Shown: positions 10,571 through 18,407, counted from the stretch's first letter. The stretch: 45,656 nt of DNA from Candidatus Sericytochromatia bacterium S15B-MN24 CBMW_12 (GCA_002083825.1 DAZV01000006.1:1-45656), one strand, 5' to 3'. A program made the numbers and translations. The notes: generated by a model not told the origin, from the letters alone.

Positions 10571-10906
10571 ATGCCCAACCTGACCGTTCAGCCCCGCCAA
10601 GCCATCGCCGCCCAGAAGGCCCAGGTCGCCCCGAAGGCTCAGGCTCCCAAGATCGAGCCCAAGCAGGAGATGACCACCCGTGACGTTCTCAAGCTCAGCG
10701 GCAAGGCTGCCGGTGGAGCCGCAGCAGGCGTCGTGACGACCTGGACCTACGACCTCTTCTTCCACTTCGGCAACAACGGCGGCACCAGCTACGGCGGGGG
10801 CGTCTACGCGGCCGGCGCAGCCCTCGGAGCCGCCATCGGAGCGGGACTCGGCCTGCGCAAGTTCCACAAGCAGCAGGAAGAAGCGACCAAGGAAGCGGCC
10901 AAGTAG
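10571..10906 (+). CDS. Small Gly/Ala-rich protein of unknown function
   Basis: I do not recognise this 111-residue protein. The first 45 residues are Gln/Lys/Pro/Ala-rich and probably disordered. Residues about 45-100 are hydrophobic and glycine-rich (KAAGGAAAGVVTTWTYD, AALGAAIGAGLGL), resembling glycine-zipper membrane segments. The C terminus is charged (HKQQEEATKEAAK). GGAGGA lies upstream of the ATG. The gene 38 bases downstream has a similar plan (Pro/Ala-rich head, then glycine-rich hydrophobic body), so the two may form a functional pair. There is no classical signal peptide. Confidence 0.65.
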   Translation: MPNLTVQPRQAIAAQKAQVAPKAQAPKIEPKQEMTTRDVLKLSGKAAGGAAAGVVTTWTYDLFFHFGNNGGTSYGGGVYAAGAALGAAIGAGLGLRKFHKQQEEATKEAAK

Positions 10907-10944
10907 GCCGCCACGCCGATCGGTTCGCCGCGCAGGAGGACAGC

Positions 10945-11481
10945 ATGACCGCCATCGCCATTCAAAACCGGGGCCTCACCCCGCCCCCGCCACGCCGCCC
11001 CGCGACAGCGCCGAGCCAGGCTCCGCAGTCGCGGCCGGCCGGCAAGGATGCCCTGGAGCTTTCTCCCGCGGCCCGAAAAACCTATTCCAGCGCCACCGAA
11101 GCCGCCGCCGAAGGTGCCGCCGAAGGGGCCGTGATCGGGGGAGCGATCGCCAACGGTGCCATCGGCGCCATGATGATCCGCAAAGGCATGCAAGGAGCCG
11201 TCACCCTCCCCACCAAGCTGGGCGGCCGGATCATGCCCGTCGTGGGTATCGGCCTCTCGGTCTGGGGCATGGCCTCCTCGGGAGTCGCTCTCAAGAAAGA
11301 ACTCGACGCCGAGACCGTCAACAAGCGTGCCGTCCTCGCCCACGGCCTGAGCTTCACGGGAAATGCCCTGATCGCCGGTGGCAGCGTCGCGGTCCTGACG
11401 GGCGTCGGCACCGCTCCTGGCCTGGTCGCCTCGGGAGTGGGCTTCGCCATGACCGCCGCCGCCGTCCTGATCGCACCCTGA
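10945..11481 (+). CDS. Glycine-zipper-like membrane protein of unknown function
   Basis: A 178-residue protein without a recognised family. The head (about 1-45) is rich in Pro and Ala and ends with KDALELSPAARK, a D-x-x-x-LS-x-x-A pattern similar to one in FlgM; whether that is meaningful is unclear. From about residue 50 it is a run of Gly/Ala-rich hydrophobic segments (EGAVIGGAIANGAIGAMM, PVVGIGLSVWGMASSG, VLTGVGTAPGLVASG), suggesting several membrane-embedded helices. CAGGAGGACAGC precedes the ATG. It follows the 111-residue gene of similar build and is probably cotranscribed with it. Confidence 0.7.
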   Translation: MTAIAIQNRGLTPPPPRRPATAPSQAPQSRPAGKDALELSPAARKTYSSATEAAAEGAAEGAVIGGAIANGAIGAMMIRKGMQGAVTLPTKLGGRIMPVVGIGLSVWGMASSGVALKKELDAETVNKRAVLAHGLSFTGNALIAGGSVAVLTGVGTAPGLVASGVGFAMTAAAVLIAP

Positions 11482-11518
11482 GCCCCTCCATCTGGAGCCG
11501 GTGACCCGCTCATCTTGC

Positions 11519-11527
11519 GGGTATAAC
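11519..11527 (+). promoter_or_regulatory. Possible -10 region (GGGTATAAC) of the HD-domain gene
   Basis: GGGTATAAC lies 38 bases before the ATG at 11565. The same GGGTAT core recurs upstream of several other genes in this window. No convincing -35 element is seen; GTGACC at 11501-11506 is the nearest candidate. Confidence 0.35.
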
Positions 11528-11564
11528 ATGAGGGCACGGATCCCCCCCCGGAAGCGAGCCCCCC

Positions 11565-12335
11565 ATGATCACCAACCTACCGCTCAAGGATAACCCCAAG
11601 CTCGATGCCTTGATGGCCAAGATGGAAGCCGACGCCTTCGTTCCGATCTGGTGGCAACTGGCCGATCTCAACTCGATGCGCGCCGCCGTCAACGATCACG
11701 GCCCCACCCACGTCAAGATCGTCGCCAACATCGCCTCGAAACTCTACATGCTCCTCGACGAGGCCGGAGTCCCGATGAGCATCGTCAAGGACCACGGCAT
11801 GGACTCGCATGACGCCCAGGTCGTGGTGATCATGGCCTCGATGCTTCACGACATCGGCATGGACGTGCACCGCGACAAGCACGAGGAGCACTCGCTCTTC
11901 ATGGCCTACGAGTACCTGATGGACCTCTACGCCGAGGTCTACACGGCCGAACAGCGCATGATCATGATCGGCGAGACCCTGCACGCCATGATCGGCCACA
12001 ACTCCAACAAGCGCTGCCTGACGATCGAGGCGGGCATCGTGAAGGTGGCCGACGCGCTCGACATGACCAAGTGGCGCTCGCGCTCCATCATCAAGACCGG
12101 CAAGGTCTCCATCCACGCCCTCTCCGTCTCGGCGATCGACCAGGTCCACATCGAAAAGGGCCGGTCCAAGCCCATCGGCGTGGAGATCGTCATGAACTCC
12201 TCGGCCGGCATCTTCCAGGTGGACAATCTTCTCAAGCACAAGCTGCTGAAAAGCGGCATCCACCCCTATATGGAGGTCTCGGCCCACATCGAGAGCGAAG
12301 CCAAGGATCAGGTCCTCGGCGTCTACAACCTCTAG
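11565..12335 (+). CDS. HD-domain phosphohydrolase-like protein
   Basis: A 256-residue soluble protein of the HD superfamily, metal-dependent phosphohydrolases acting on nucleotides or cyclic dinucleotides. The metal-binding residues are in place: His49 (GPTHV), His95-Asp96 (MLHDIGMD), further His residues around 104-109 and 145, and an Asp at 164 (VADALDMTKW). The last 80 residues form an additional alpha/beta region (GVEIVMNSSAGIFQVDNLL), as in archaeal-type HD proteins. There is no GYP motif, so it is not the c-di-GMP-specific HD-GYP subtype. The stop overlaps the convergent peptidase gene by four bases (12332-12335). The substrate cannot be deduced. Confidence 0.8.
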   Translation: MITNLPLKDNPKLDALMAKMEADAFVPIWWQLADLNSMRAAVNDHGPTHVKIVANIASKLYMLLDEAGVPMSIVKDHGMDSHDAQVVVIMASMLHDIGMDVHRDKHEEHSLFMAYEYLMDLYAEVYTAEQRMIMIGETLHAMIGHNSNKRCLTIEAGIVKVADALDMTKWRSRSIIKTGKVSIHALSVSAIDQVHIEKGRSKPIGVEIVMNSSAGIFQVDNLLKHKLLKSGIHPYMEVSAHIESEAKDQVLGVYNL

Positions 12336-14071
12336 GCGATCGTTTCTTCGCGGGCGGGAATCCTGGCCCCGACGCCGGTTCCCAGCCATGACTCCTTGAT
12401 CTGTTTCTGGAGGGGAGTCGAAGCCTCGACGGCTTCGATGGCGTAGCGCTGATCCGCGCCGAGCCGCAGCATGGTCTCGCAAAGGCTGTCGCCCCGGAAG
12501 AAGTGAACCGGGACCACCTCGTCCGGCATCCACTGGGTGGCGATTTGCGAAAGCAGGGCCTCGCTCGCCCGGTTCCCGCCGATGGCCACGATCCGGTCGC
12601 CGGCCATGAGGCCCGCGTTCTGGGCGGCCCCGCCGGCCCGGACGTCCTCGACCCCCAGTCCCCCGTCCCGGTTGACGAGACGCGCATGCAGGCTCGCCGT
12701 ACGGCTCGCGACGGCCAGCCTCAGGCCCGCATGGGCCAGGTACGGGTCGAGATCGGTCTCACCCGGCGTACGCAGGTGAAGGTCGAAGAACTCGCCGAGA
12801 TCCGAGCCCGCGATCTCGGAGGCCAGGGCCTCCACGTCCGAGGCGTGGTAGGGCATGTCGGTCTCGCCGAAGCGATCCCAGAGGGCCCGCATCACGTCGT
12901 CGAGGCTCCGGCGGTTCTCGGTGCGGTGCCGGAGTTCGAGGTCCAGCGCGAGGCCCACCAGGGAGCCCTTCAGGTAGTAGTTGATCGCGCCGTTCCAGCG
13001 ATCGTCCCCGAAGTTCCAGGTGATGAAGCTGGAGTCCGAGAGGCTGGTGATGAGCCGTCCGGGGGATTGCTCCAGCATCTGGAGGTTGCTCGCCACGCCC
13101 CGTAGAAACTCCGGGCGGCTCTGGAGGCCGGCACGAAGGACCATCAGCTCGGTGAAGTACTCGGTCAGGCCCTCGACCACCCACAACGCGGTCGTGTGAG
13201 CGGGCTTCTGGTAGTTGAAGGGGCCCAGGCCCACCGGGCGCAAGCGCTTGACGTTCCAGGCGTGGAAGACCTCGTGAGCGGTCAGGGCGAAGAAGCCGTG
13301 GGCGTTGCCCGCGAGATCCATCGGCCCCACGATCATCATCGAGTCCCGGTGCTCCAGGCCGTTCAGGAAGTCCTCGGGCCCGTGCTGATACTGAAAGAGG
13401 TAGCGCTCGTACGGCAGCGCGGCGTCTTCCGTCCAGAACGCGGCCTCGGTCTCGACGATCCGCTTCAGGCCGTCGACCACCCTCTGGCGGTCCATCGGGT
13501 AGGGGGCTTGCCAGGTGATCTCGTGGAGCACTCCGCGGGCCTCGAAGCTCGCCCGCTCGAGCGTACCCGCCTGGATGGGCGCATCGATCAGGGCATCGTA
13601 GCTGGGAGCCGCGTAGGTGAGCGGAGCCGTCTCCTCCAGCGCCACGGAGACCTCCCAGCCCTCGGGAAGGTCCAGCGTGAGCTCGCATGGCCAGTCCTGG
13701 CCACCCGCGGGATACACGAAGAGGGCGGCGCCGTTGATCATCGCATGGGTCGCGCTCAGCTGGGCCTGATGGATCTGGGGCTTGTCGCCGAAGACCTGGT
13801 AGACGACCGTGAAGGGCGCCCCCTGGTGGTGAACCCGCCAGGTGTGAAGGTCGATGCGTTCGACCGGCAGGAGTCCGTCGGCACCGCGGGCGACGAGGGC
13901 GCGCAGGTTGCGGGCGTTGTCGACCAGCTTGTAGGCTCCCGGGGCCCAGATGGGGAGGTGCAGATCGAGCGAGGAGCCCGTGGCAACCGTCACCGAGAGG
14001 CTGACCTCGAAGAGGTGACGATGGGGCTGGGGCATGGCGAGGTGGTATCGCAAGCGCGCGTGCTGAGACAT
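12332..14071 (-). CDS. M61-family aminopeptidase with C-terminal PDZ domain
   Basis: A 579-residue zinc peptidase of family M61 (glycyl aminopeptidase type). Residues 1-160 form the N-terminal beta domain (LPIWAPGAYKLVDNARN is characteristic). The catalytic domain has HEVFHAWNVKRLRP with zinc ligands His266 and His270, and the third ligand Glu300 in VVEGLTEYF. A PDZ domain occupies about 470-560 (VRAGGAAQNAGLMAGDRIVAI). No signal peptide is visible, so it is probably cytoplasmic. The promoter candidate and GGAG before the ATG support the start. It is convergent with, and overlaps by four bases, the HD-domain gene. Confidence 0.92.
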   Translation of the reverse strand: MSQHARLRYHLAMPQPHRHLFEVSLSVTVATGSSLDLHLPIWAPGAYKLVDNARNLRALVARGADGLLPVERIDLHTWRVHHQGAPFTVVYQVFGDKPQIHQAQLSATHAMINGAALFVYPAGGQDWPCELTLDLPEGWEVSVALEETAPLTYAAPSYDALIDAPIQAGTLERASFEARGVLHEITWQAPYPMDRQRVVDGLKRIVETEAAFWTEDAALPYERYLFQYQHGPEDFLNGLEHRDSMMIVGPMDLAGNAHGFFALTAHEVFHAWNVKRLRPVGLGPFNYQKPAHTTALWVVEGLTEYFTELMVLRAGLQSRPEFLRGVASNLQMLEQSPGRLITSLSDSSFITWNFGDDRWNGAINYYLKGSLVGLALDLELRHRTENRRSLDDVMRALWDRFGETDMPYHASDVEALASEIAGSDLGEFFDLHLRTPGETDLDPYLAHAGLRLAVASRTASLHARLVNRDGGLGVEDVRAGGAAQNAGLMAGDRIVAIGGNRASEALLSQIATQWMPDEVVPVHFFRGDSLCETMLRLGADQRYAIEAVEASTPLQKQIKESWLGTGVGARIPAREETIA

Positions 14072-14104
14072 GAGATCTCCGTTCTGTCGAAAAGCGGCTC
14101 TCTG

Positions 14105-14133
14105 ATTCTAGCGGAGTTCCGCCCGTCCGTTAA
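14105..14133 (-). promoter_or_regulatory. Sigma-70-type promoter of the M61 peptidase gene
   Basis: On the minus strand TTAACG (14133-14128) and TAGAAT (14110-14105) are separated by 17 bases. Transcription would begin near 14098, about 27 bases before the ATG. Confidence 0.55.
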
Positions 14134-14187
14134 GAGGCGTCGCCCTCTCCATCCCCGTACGGACAAGTGCTATCACGCCGTTAGACT

Positions 14188-14196
14188 GGGTATAAC
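14188..14196 (+). promoter_or_regulatory. Possible -10 region (GGGTATAAC)
   Basis: GGGTATAAC lies 27 bases before the ATG at 14224 and is identical to the element in front of the HD-domain gene. No clear -35 hexamer is visible. Confidence 0.35.
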
Positions 14197-14223
14197 TCTT
14201 TCGACCCGTGCGAAGGAGCCGTC

Positions 14224-15012
14224 ATGCAGTTCAACCCCGAACTTCTCCTAAAATCCGAAGAAAGTGGCCGCTTGCTCGATGAGATCCGCGAGCGCTTGGC
14301 TCAGGCTTCCTACTACCTCGCTCCCGTCACGGTGCTCGGACTCTACGTCGAAGATTTCACGACGGTTCGCCTCAGCGACAGTGAAAAGGCCAGGCTACGG
14401 GATCGCACACGCATGATCGTCGAACGTTCGATCCGTCGCGAGAAGGCCGAGCAACGCAAGGTAACCGACATCGTCATTTTTATCGAGCCCTTCTACTTCA
14501 TCGTGCTCTACAACGCCAATCGTCAGAGCTACCTGATCCCCCTTGGGCGCATCGTCGAATCCCTCCGCCACGAGGCCTTCGCAACCATCGGCGTGGCCGG
14601 GGCACCGGACTACAAGCGCAATATCGTGATCGGAGGCTCCACCTGGCTCCCGTCGTCCGGCGCCATCTTGCCCGAGGCCCTCTTCGGTAGGACGGTCGAA
14701 GCCATGATGATGGCCTTCGCGTCGCCCCAGCCCGACTCCTACGATCGCCTTCAGATCTCCAAGAGCCACAACGACTCCGTCAAGCTGCATGAGTACGGCT
14801 GGGACGAAGGCTTCGTCCTCTCGGGTCCAGGGGTCATCGCAAAGGCCCGCGTGGCGGCAGAAAAGGCCGAGCGGGCGGCTGCCGATCAGGCTGAAGCCGT
14901 CGCGACCCGCCCCGCAAGGACTTCCGGCACCTCGCAGAAGCCTCCGGTCGTTTCCGGCGAAGGCATTCGGATCTACGTCCCCAAGCGGTGGTGGGAGTTC
15001 TGGAAGCGCTGA
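14224..15012 (+). CDS. Unknown cytosolic protein, 262 residues
   Basis: I do not recognise the family. The first 185 residues look like a globular alpha/beta domain (APVTVLGLYVEDF, VTDIVIFIEPFYFIVLYNAN, LGRIVESLRHEAF). The pattern of hydrophobic strands separated by charged helices loosely recalls nucleotide-cyclase or GGDEF-like folds, but no signature motif is present, so I make no functional call. Residues about 195-235 are an Ala/Glu/Lys-rich helix followed by a short linker, and the protein ends in the aromatic, basic KRWWEFWKR. AAGGAG lies five bases before the ATG. It has no signal peptide. Confidence 0.75.
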   Translation: MQFNPELLLKSEESGRLLDEIRERLAQASYYLAPVTVLGLYVEDFTTVRLSDSEKARLRDRTRMIVERSIRREKAEQRKVTDIVIFIEPFYFIVLYNANRQSYLIPLGRIVESLRHEAFATIGVAGAPDYKRNIVIGGSTWLPSSGAILPEALFGRTVEAMMMAFASPQPDSYDRLQISKSHNDSVKLHEYGWDEGFVLSGPGVIAKARVAAEKAERAAADQAEAVATRPARTSGTSQKPPVVSGEGIRIYVPKRWWEFWKR

Positions 15013-15069
15013 GCCCGCTCTCCGCGCGCCTATCGACCTGGCGTCCTCCCGAGATCCTTGGGCTCGCCT

Positions 15070-15110
15070 GGGTATACCTCATAAAGCAAGCCTCCGAACG
15101 GTACGGAGGC
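15070..15110 (+). promoter_or_regulatory. GGGTAT element and leader hairpin upstream of the SLH gene
   Basis: GGGTATACC at 15070-15078 could be a -10 region. It is followed by an inverted repeat, GCCTCCG (15090-15096) with CGGAGGC (15104-15110), just ahead of the ribosome site GGGAGGAG. If transcription starts near 15085 the hairpin would form in the 5-prime leader. Alternatively the hairpin ends the preceding transcript. Confidence 0.35.
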
Positions 15111-15128
15111 CTATCGGGAGGAGTTCAC

Positions 15129-15818
15129 ATGTTCTGGGCACCTGTGGCTTCAGGGGGGATCGCGTTAAGCTTGCTCCTCTCGGGAGTGCCGGCCTTCGCG
15201 GCAGAGGAGATCCGTCCCGCCCCGCAAGAGGCCGTTCTGCGGCGTGCCGCGGCGGCGCCCGTGACGCGCTTCGAGCTCGCGCTCATGCTCTATCCCTACG
15301 TGAGCGAGCTCGCCGTCAAGCCGAGGGAGGATCTCGCCGTCCGTGCCTCGATTCACAGCTTCACCGATCTCGCCGGCCCCCACCGCGCTCAGATTCTCGC
15401 TCTCGCGAACCGCTTCGACCTCTTCGAGACCTTTCCCGGGCTGACGCCGGATCGCTTCGAGGGCACCCGCCCGGTAACACGCGCCGAGGTGGCGGTCGTC
15501 TTCAACAATTTCCTGAGGTTGCTCCCCGAGACGGTGAGCAAAGCGCACTCGGCTCATCCTGCGACGGCCCTCTTTTCCGATCTGAGCCAGGACGAGAACC
15601 AGCGCATCGCCGGCATCCGTACGGCAGGCATCTTCAAAGGCTTTCCAGATCGGACGTTCCGAGCGGATCAAGCGTTCACGCGCGAGCAGTTCCAGACGGT
15701 CGAGAAGCAGCTGAGTCAACTGGTCCACCAGGCGCGCTTCACGACCCGCCGCGAACGCGCCACCTCGGAACGGCAAAAGGACTTCTTTGATTACTCGCTT
15801 CTCGATCGGGAATTCTAA
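15129..15818 (+). CDS. Exported S-layer-homology (SLH) domain protein
   Basis: A 229-residue exported protein. The signal peptide (about 1-25) ends PAFA-AEE. Two SLH-like modules follow. The first is at about 80-135 (SIHSFTDLAGPHRAQILALA, VTRAEVAVVFNNFL). The second is at about 140-200, with the clear signature GFPDRTFRADQAFTREQF. SLH modules bind pyruvylated secondary polymers of the cell wall, and in cyanobacteria and relatives they tether the outer membrane to peptidoglycan. The frame can be extended upstream to 14988, but the ATG at 15129 has a strong GGGAGGAG and starts the signal peptide. It is followed by a lipoprotein gene 24 bases downstream. Confidence 0.85.
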   Translation: MFWAPVASGGIALSLLLSGVPAFAAEEIRPAPQEAVLRRAAAAPVTRFELALMLYPYVSELAVKPREDLAVRASIHSFTDLAGPHRAQILALANRFDLFETFPGLTPDRFEGTRPVTRAEVAVVFNNFLRLLPETVSKAHSAHPATALFSDLSQDENQRIAGIRTAGIFKGFPDRTFRADQAFTREQFQTVEKQLSQLVHQARFTTRRERATSERQKDFFDYSLLDREF

Positions 15819-15842
15819 CCCCCCATGTCCGGAGGATGACCC

Positions 15843-16433
15843 ATGAAACGCAACATCCAGGCAGCATTGCTGGCAGCCTTGGTTACCTTATCGACGGGCT
15901 GCGCCTCGGTCTTGCAAGGCCGCCAGATTCAGCCTGGGTCCGAGCTGCAATTCGTCACGGCCAGTGACGAGAACATGCTCATCAACCAGGATGCCATGGA
16001 GTACGAGGATCAGCGCCTCAAGGCACGCTTCGACTTCTGGCAGAAACAGTTCGCCGTGACCCTGAGAAACCGCGGCGCCAGTCCCATGCGCGTTCGCTGG
16101 GACCTCGCCCGCTATTTTGACGAGCGCGAAGTCTCGCGGCCCGTGCGCCATGTCGGTCAGGGCTCGGATCCCCGCAGCATGTCCCAGGCGCCGTCCGATC
16201 TCGCTCCGGGATCGACCTTGGTGGACGTCGTGAAGCTTGCCGATCGCGAGTACATGGTCGATGCTTCCTCCCCCTTGAGCAAGCGACGGGTCGGGGCCTA
16301 CCGTGAGACGGTGATTTCTCGGGACGACGTGAACGTCCGTTACGGCGTAACCGTCGGCCTCTACCTACCCATCGAGATCGAGGGCGCCGTGGAACCTTAC
16401 GTCTTCAAGTTCTTCCTCTCCACCGAACCCTGA
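15843..16433 (+). CDS. Lipoprotein of unknown function, 196 residues
   Basis: The signal peptide ends in LSTGC with the acylated Cys at residue 20. The mature part is a single beta-rich domain (KQFAVTLRNRGASPMRVRWDL, YGVTVGLYLPIEIEG). It resembles small extracytoplasmic proteins whose conserved part compares intrinsic and added side groups, but I cannot name a family. GGAGGATGACCC precedes the ATG. It lies 24 bases after the SLH gene, is probably cotranscribed with it, and ends before a strong hairpin. Confidence 0.75.
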   Translation: MKRNIQAALLAALVTLSTGCASVLQGRQIQPGSELQFVTASDENMLINQDAMEYEDQRLKARFDFWQKQFAVTLRNRGASPMRVRWDLARYFDEREVSRPVRHVGQGSDPRSMSQAPSDLAPGSTLVDVVKLADREYMVDASSPLSKRRVGAYRETVISRDDVNVRYGVTVGLYLPIEIEGAVEPYVFKFFLSTEP

Positions 16434-16460
16434 CCGGCGCGGTTGGGAACCACCGAGAAA

Positions 16461-16499
16461 AAGCGAGAGGCCACTCCTGCCGGGAGTGGCCTCTCGCTT
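16461..16499. terminator. Bidirectional terminator between convergent lipoprotein genes
   Basis: A 17-base perfect stem (16461-16477 with 16483-16499) has a five-base loop. On the minus strand it is followed by a T-rich run (TTTTTCTC), making it a good intrinsic terminator for the Thr/Pro-rich lipoprotein gene. On the plus strand it ends the SLH-lipoprotein transcript. Confidence 0.85.
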
Positions 16500-16517
16500 C
16501 TTGACTACAGGTCTCCG

Positions 16518-16925
16518 TTACGGCCCATCGGGCGCCGGGGGAGGCTCCAGACCCCCTCCACCAGATCCCGGCTCGCCTCCGCCCGTGTCAGGTTCGCCAC
16601 CGGAACCGTCGTCGGTCGGGGTGCCGTCGCCATCGGTCGGGGTGCCGTCGCCATCGGTCGGGGTGCCGTCGTCAGTTTCCTTGGGAGGAGTATCGTCATC
16701 CTCCTCCGTATCCGGCGTGAACGTCGGAAGGGGCGAGGGCGTGGGAGTCGGATTCGTCTGAGTCTGGGTGCCCTTGGAGTCGCTCTCGACCGTCCCTCCC
16801 CCTGTGGAATTCGAGAGGGCGGAATCGGTTTTGCGCTTGATGCCTGTGAGTTCAATGGAGTCTTCGCAGCCCATCATGGCAATCGGGACGACCATGGCGA
16901 TAAGAGCGAGGCTAAATCGTTTCAT
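16518..16925 (-). CDS. Thr/Pro/Gly/Asp-rich lipoprotein
   Basis: A 135-residue lipoprotein with signal MKRFSLALIAMVVPIAMMGC, acylated at Cys20. The mature part is low complexity: Asn/Thr/Pro-rich (TNPTPTPSPLPTFTPD), then acidic, then three tandem copies of a seven-residue unit GDGTPTD, and finally Gly/Pro. It looks like a flexible surface stalk rather than an enzyme. Two relatives are in the window, the 43-residue gene just upstream and the 171-residue gene at 32268. All three place Cys at residue 20, and the first two share an identical leader, AGGAGGACAAGAG, directly before the ATG. The function is unknown. Confidence 0.75.
   Translation of the reverse strand: MKRFSLALIAMVVPIAMMGCEDSIELTGIKRKTDSALSNSTGGGTVESDSKGTQTQTNPTPTPSPLPTFTPDTEEDDDTPPKETDDGTPTDGDGTPTDGDGTPTDDGSGGEPDTGGGEPGSGGGGLEPPPAPDGP
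16610..16672 (-). repeat. Three tandem 21-base repeats inside the lipoprotein gene
   Basis: Three near-identical 21-base units run head to tail at 16610-16630, 16631-16651 and 16652-16672. They encode the GDGTPTD unit in frame, so copy-number change would alter stalk length without a frameshift. Confidence 0.85.
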
Positions 16926-16947
16926 CTCTTGTCCTCCTTGCCGGAGA

Positions 16948-17079
16948 TTACTGCTCCACCTGGCCCGCAGGCGGAGAGGGGTTCGTCTTCTTGTCAGGGG
17001 TCGTGAGCGTGTCGTCCGCGCATGCCAGCAACCCGAGGGGAATCAGGCACAGGATAAGGGTTCGAGTCAGCCGATTCAT
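16948..17079 (-). CDS. Very small lipoprotein (43 residues)
   Basis: Read directly from the sequence: ATG at 17079, stop TAA at 16950-16948. The protein starts MNRLTRTLILCLIPLGLLAC, with an acylated Cys at 20, and continues with about 23 polar residues (ADDTLTTPDKKTNPSPP, then GQVEQ). The leader AGGAGGACAAGAG before the ATG is the same as that of the next gene downstream. The signal peptide closely matches that of the 171-residue lipoprotein at 32268 (MKRLTRTLLAALIPVALIGC). It is either a genuine mini-lipoprotein or a paralogue that has lost its stalk. It is probably first in an operon with the gene at 16518. Confidence 0.7.
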   Translation of the reverse strand: MNRLTRTLILCLIPLGLLACADDTLTTPDKKTNPSPPAGQVEQ

Positions 17080-17208
17080 CTCTTGTCCTCCTAGCGGGCT
17101 CCTGATCGCTTATTTACCCGCACAGGTCGATTATCTATCCAGCGACACCGGGCTCGAACCCCCTGCAGCCAATACGCTGACACCTTTTCTAGTCAGGATC
17201 TCCGTTCC

Positions 17209-17234
17209 GTTTGACGGGTCCGGTAAGTTGGTAT
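17209..17234 (+). promoter_or_regulatory. SigB/SigF-like promoter of the first pseudopilin operon
   Basis: GTTTGA at 17209-17214, 14 bases, then TGGTAT at 17229-17234. This is close to the GTTTAA-N12-14-GGGTAT pattern read by SigB/SigF-family factors. It also contains TTGACG-N15-TATAGT, a short-spaced sigma-70-like reading. A GTG at 17236 overlaps the element and so is not the start of the pseudopilin. Confidence 0.5.
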
Positions 17235-17277
17235 AGTGAACCGGGCAGTCGAGGGCATGAAAGGACATCGGGAGACC

Positions 17278-17805
17278 ATGGGAGGGAAATACGAGGAGCG
17301 CGGTTTTTCTCTGCTCGAGGTAGGGCTGGCCTTATCGATTGGAGTGATCATCATGGGGGCGACGCTGTACGCCTACCAGGCGCTGAAGGATCAGAGCGGA
17401 GACGCGGCGATGCGCCAAAAGATTCACGATCTCCAGTCCCTCGTCGAGGAGCTATATGCTCCGGCGAACATGCTGCCGACCGCCGACAACCTTCGCCTGG
17501 CCTGGCAGAAACGCCGCCCCGCTGATTACGACCAGAACCCCTGGGGGGGACCGGTCATGGGCGGAGGGCAAGTACTCGGTCTCTCCATAACGCCGCTCGG
17601 TCACGGGGGCACGGTGGGCTCGGGAATGGACGGCAACCTGTTCGGGGGCCTGTACTACTACCCCATCAACCCAGCTCCGACGGGGCTACCCGGAACCGCT
17701 CACCTCTGGGACATCGCCCGTGGCCAGTCGGTCCCGGTCACGCTTTACGGCGTGGCGGGAAACAAGAAGCAGCAGCGCCACTTCGGGGTCGTGAGCGGAC
17801 GCTGA
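17278..17805 (+). CDS. GspG-like pseudopilin 1
   Basis: A type IV pilin-like protein of about 175 residues. The class III-type leader KYEERG is followed by the cleavage site G|F and the N-terminal helix FSLLEVGLALSIGVIIMGATL, shown here only in part, with the essential Glu5. The globular part has the motif KRRPADYDQNPWGGPV, similar in place and form to the calcium-site DPWGNPY of GspG major pseudopilins. It also has a Tyr-rich stretch LYYYPINP. The start could also be ATG 17257; 17278 gives the shorter leader typical of this family. It is followed 20 bases later by a second pseudopilin of the same build. Confidence 0.85.
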   Translation: MGGKYEERGFSLLEVGLALSIGVIIMGATLYAYQALKDQSGDAAMRQKIHDLQSLVEELYAPANMLPTADNLRLAWQKRRPADYDQNPWGGPVMGGGQVLGLSITPLGHGGTVGSGMDGNLFGGLYYYPINPAPTGLPGTAHLWDIARGQSVPVTLYGVAGNKKQQRHFGVVSGR

Positions 17806-17825
17806 GCAGGAAGCGAGAAGCAACC

Positions 17826-18383
17826 ATGAAACGGGAAGCAGGTTTCACTCTGACTGAGGTCATGCTGGTCCTGATCATCAGCTCCATCCTCCTCAGCTCC
17901 GCGGTATTGCTCTACGGACAGTTGCGAAACAGCTCAGGCCACACGGCCGCTTGGAAGAAAGTCATCGCCCTACAGATAGTCGTCGAGGACATGGTCGTCG
18001 CCAAGGACGGGAAATACCCCAGCATCGACGAAGTCCGGGAAGTCTGGAAGATCAAGCGTCCAAACGACTACAACATGAGCCCCTGGGGTGGCCAAGCAAT
18101 CGGAAATGGCGCCGTCGACGGCATCATCGGGGGGGACCTTCCCGCCGGCGATCATTCCACTCACGCCAACCAGGGCGACTCCGGCATCCTCTACTATTAT
18201 CGGCAAACCAACCCCACGACCGGCGGCCTCATGATCTTCTCCGATCGGGCCCGGGGCGGAGAGGAGATGGGCGTACGCTTCTACATGGTTTCCATCGCCG
18301 ACGAAACCGGCGAGCGCTACTTCTACCTCAATGGCCCCTACAAGGCGGATCCCAACGCCCAGCAGGGTGACGTCGAGAACTAG
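17826..18383 (+). CDS. GspG-like pseudopilin 2
   Basis: A 185-residue pseudopilin. The short leader MKREAG is cleaved before FTLTEVMLVLII, with Glu5 conserved. The globular domain carries KRPNDYNMSPWGGQAI and, like pseudopilin 1, a Tyr-rich ILYYYRQTNP segment and a PxxxEVR-W helix before the motif. The pair 1-2 looks like a tandem duplication that has diverged. It is cotranscribed with pseudopilin 1 and lies upstream of the secretin gene. Pseudopilins of this group form the short periplasmic fibre of type II secretion or the base of a type IV pilus. Confidence 0.88.
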   Translation: MKREAGFTLTEVMLVLIISSILLSSAVLLYGQLRNSSGHTAAWKKVIALQIVVEDMVVAKDGKYPSIDEVREVWKIKRPNDYNMSPWGGQAIGNGAVDGIIGGDLPAGDHSTHANQGDSGILYYYRQTNPTTGGLMIFSDRARGGEEMGVRFYMVSIADETGERYFYLNGPYKADPNAQQGDVEN

Positions 18384-18407
18384 CGCGGGGATTCGTCCGG
18401 AACCCTC

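Noticed and set aside
16610..16672. Short regular repeats considered as a CRISPR array
   Set aside because: The units are directly adjacent without spacers and encode GDGTPTD in frame within a lipoprotein.
16443..17006. 187-codon plus-strand frame opposite the stalk lipoprotein
   Set aside because: Repetitive GRGAVAI units come from the antisense of the GDGTPTD repeat; the minus strand has the ribosome site and lipobox.
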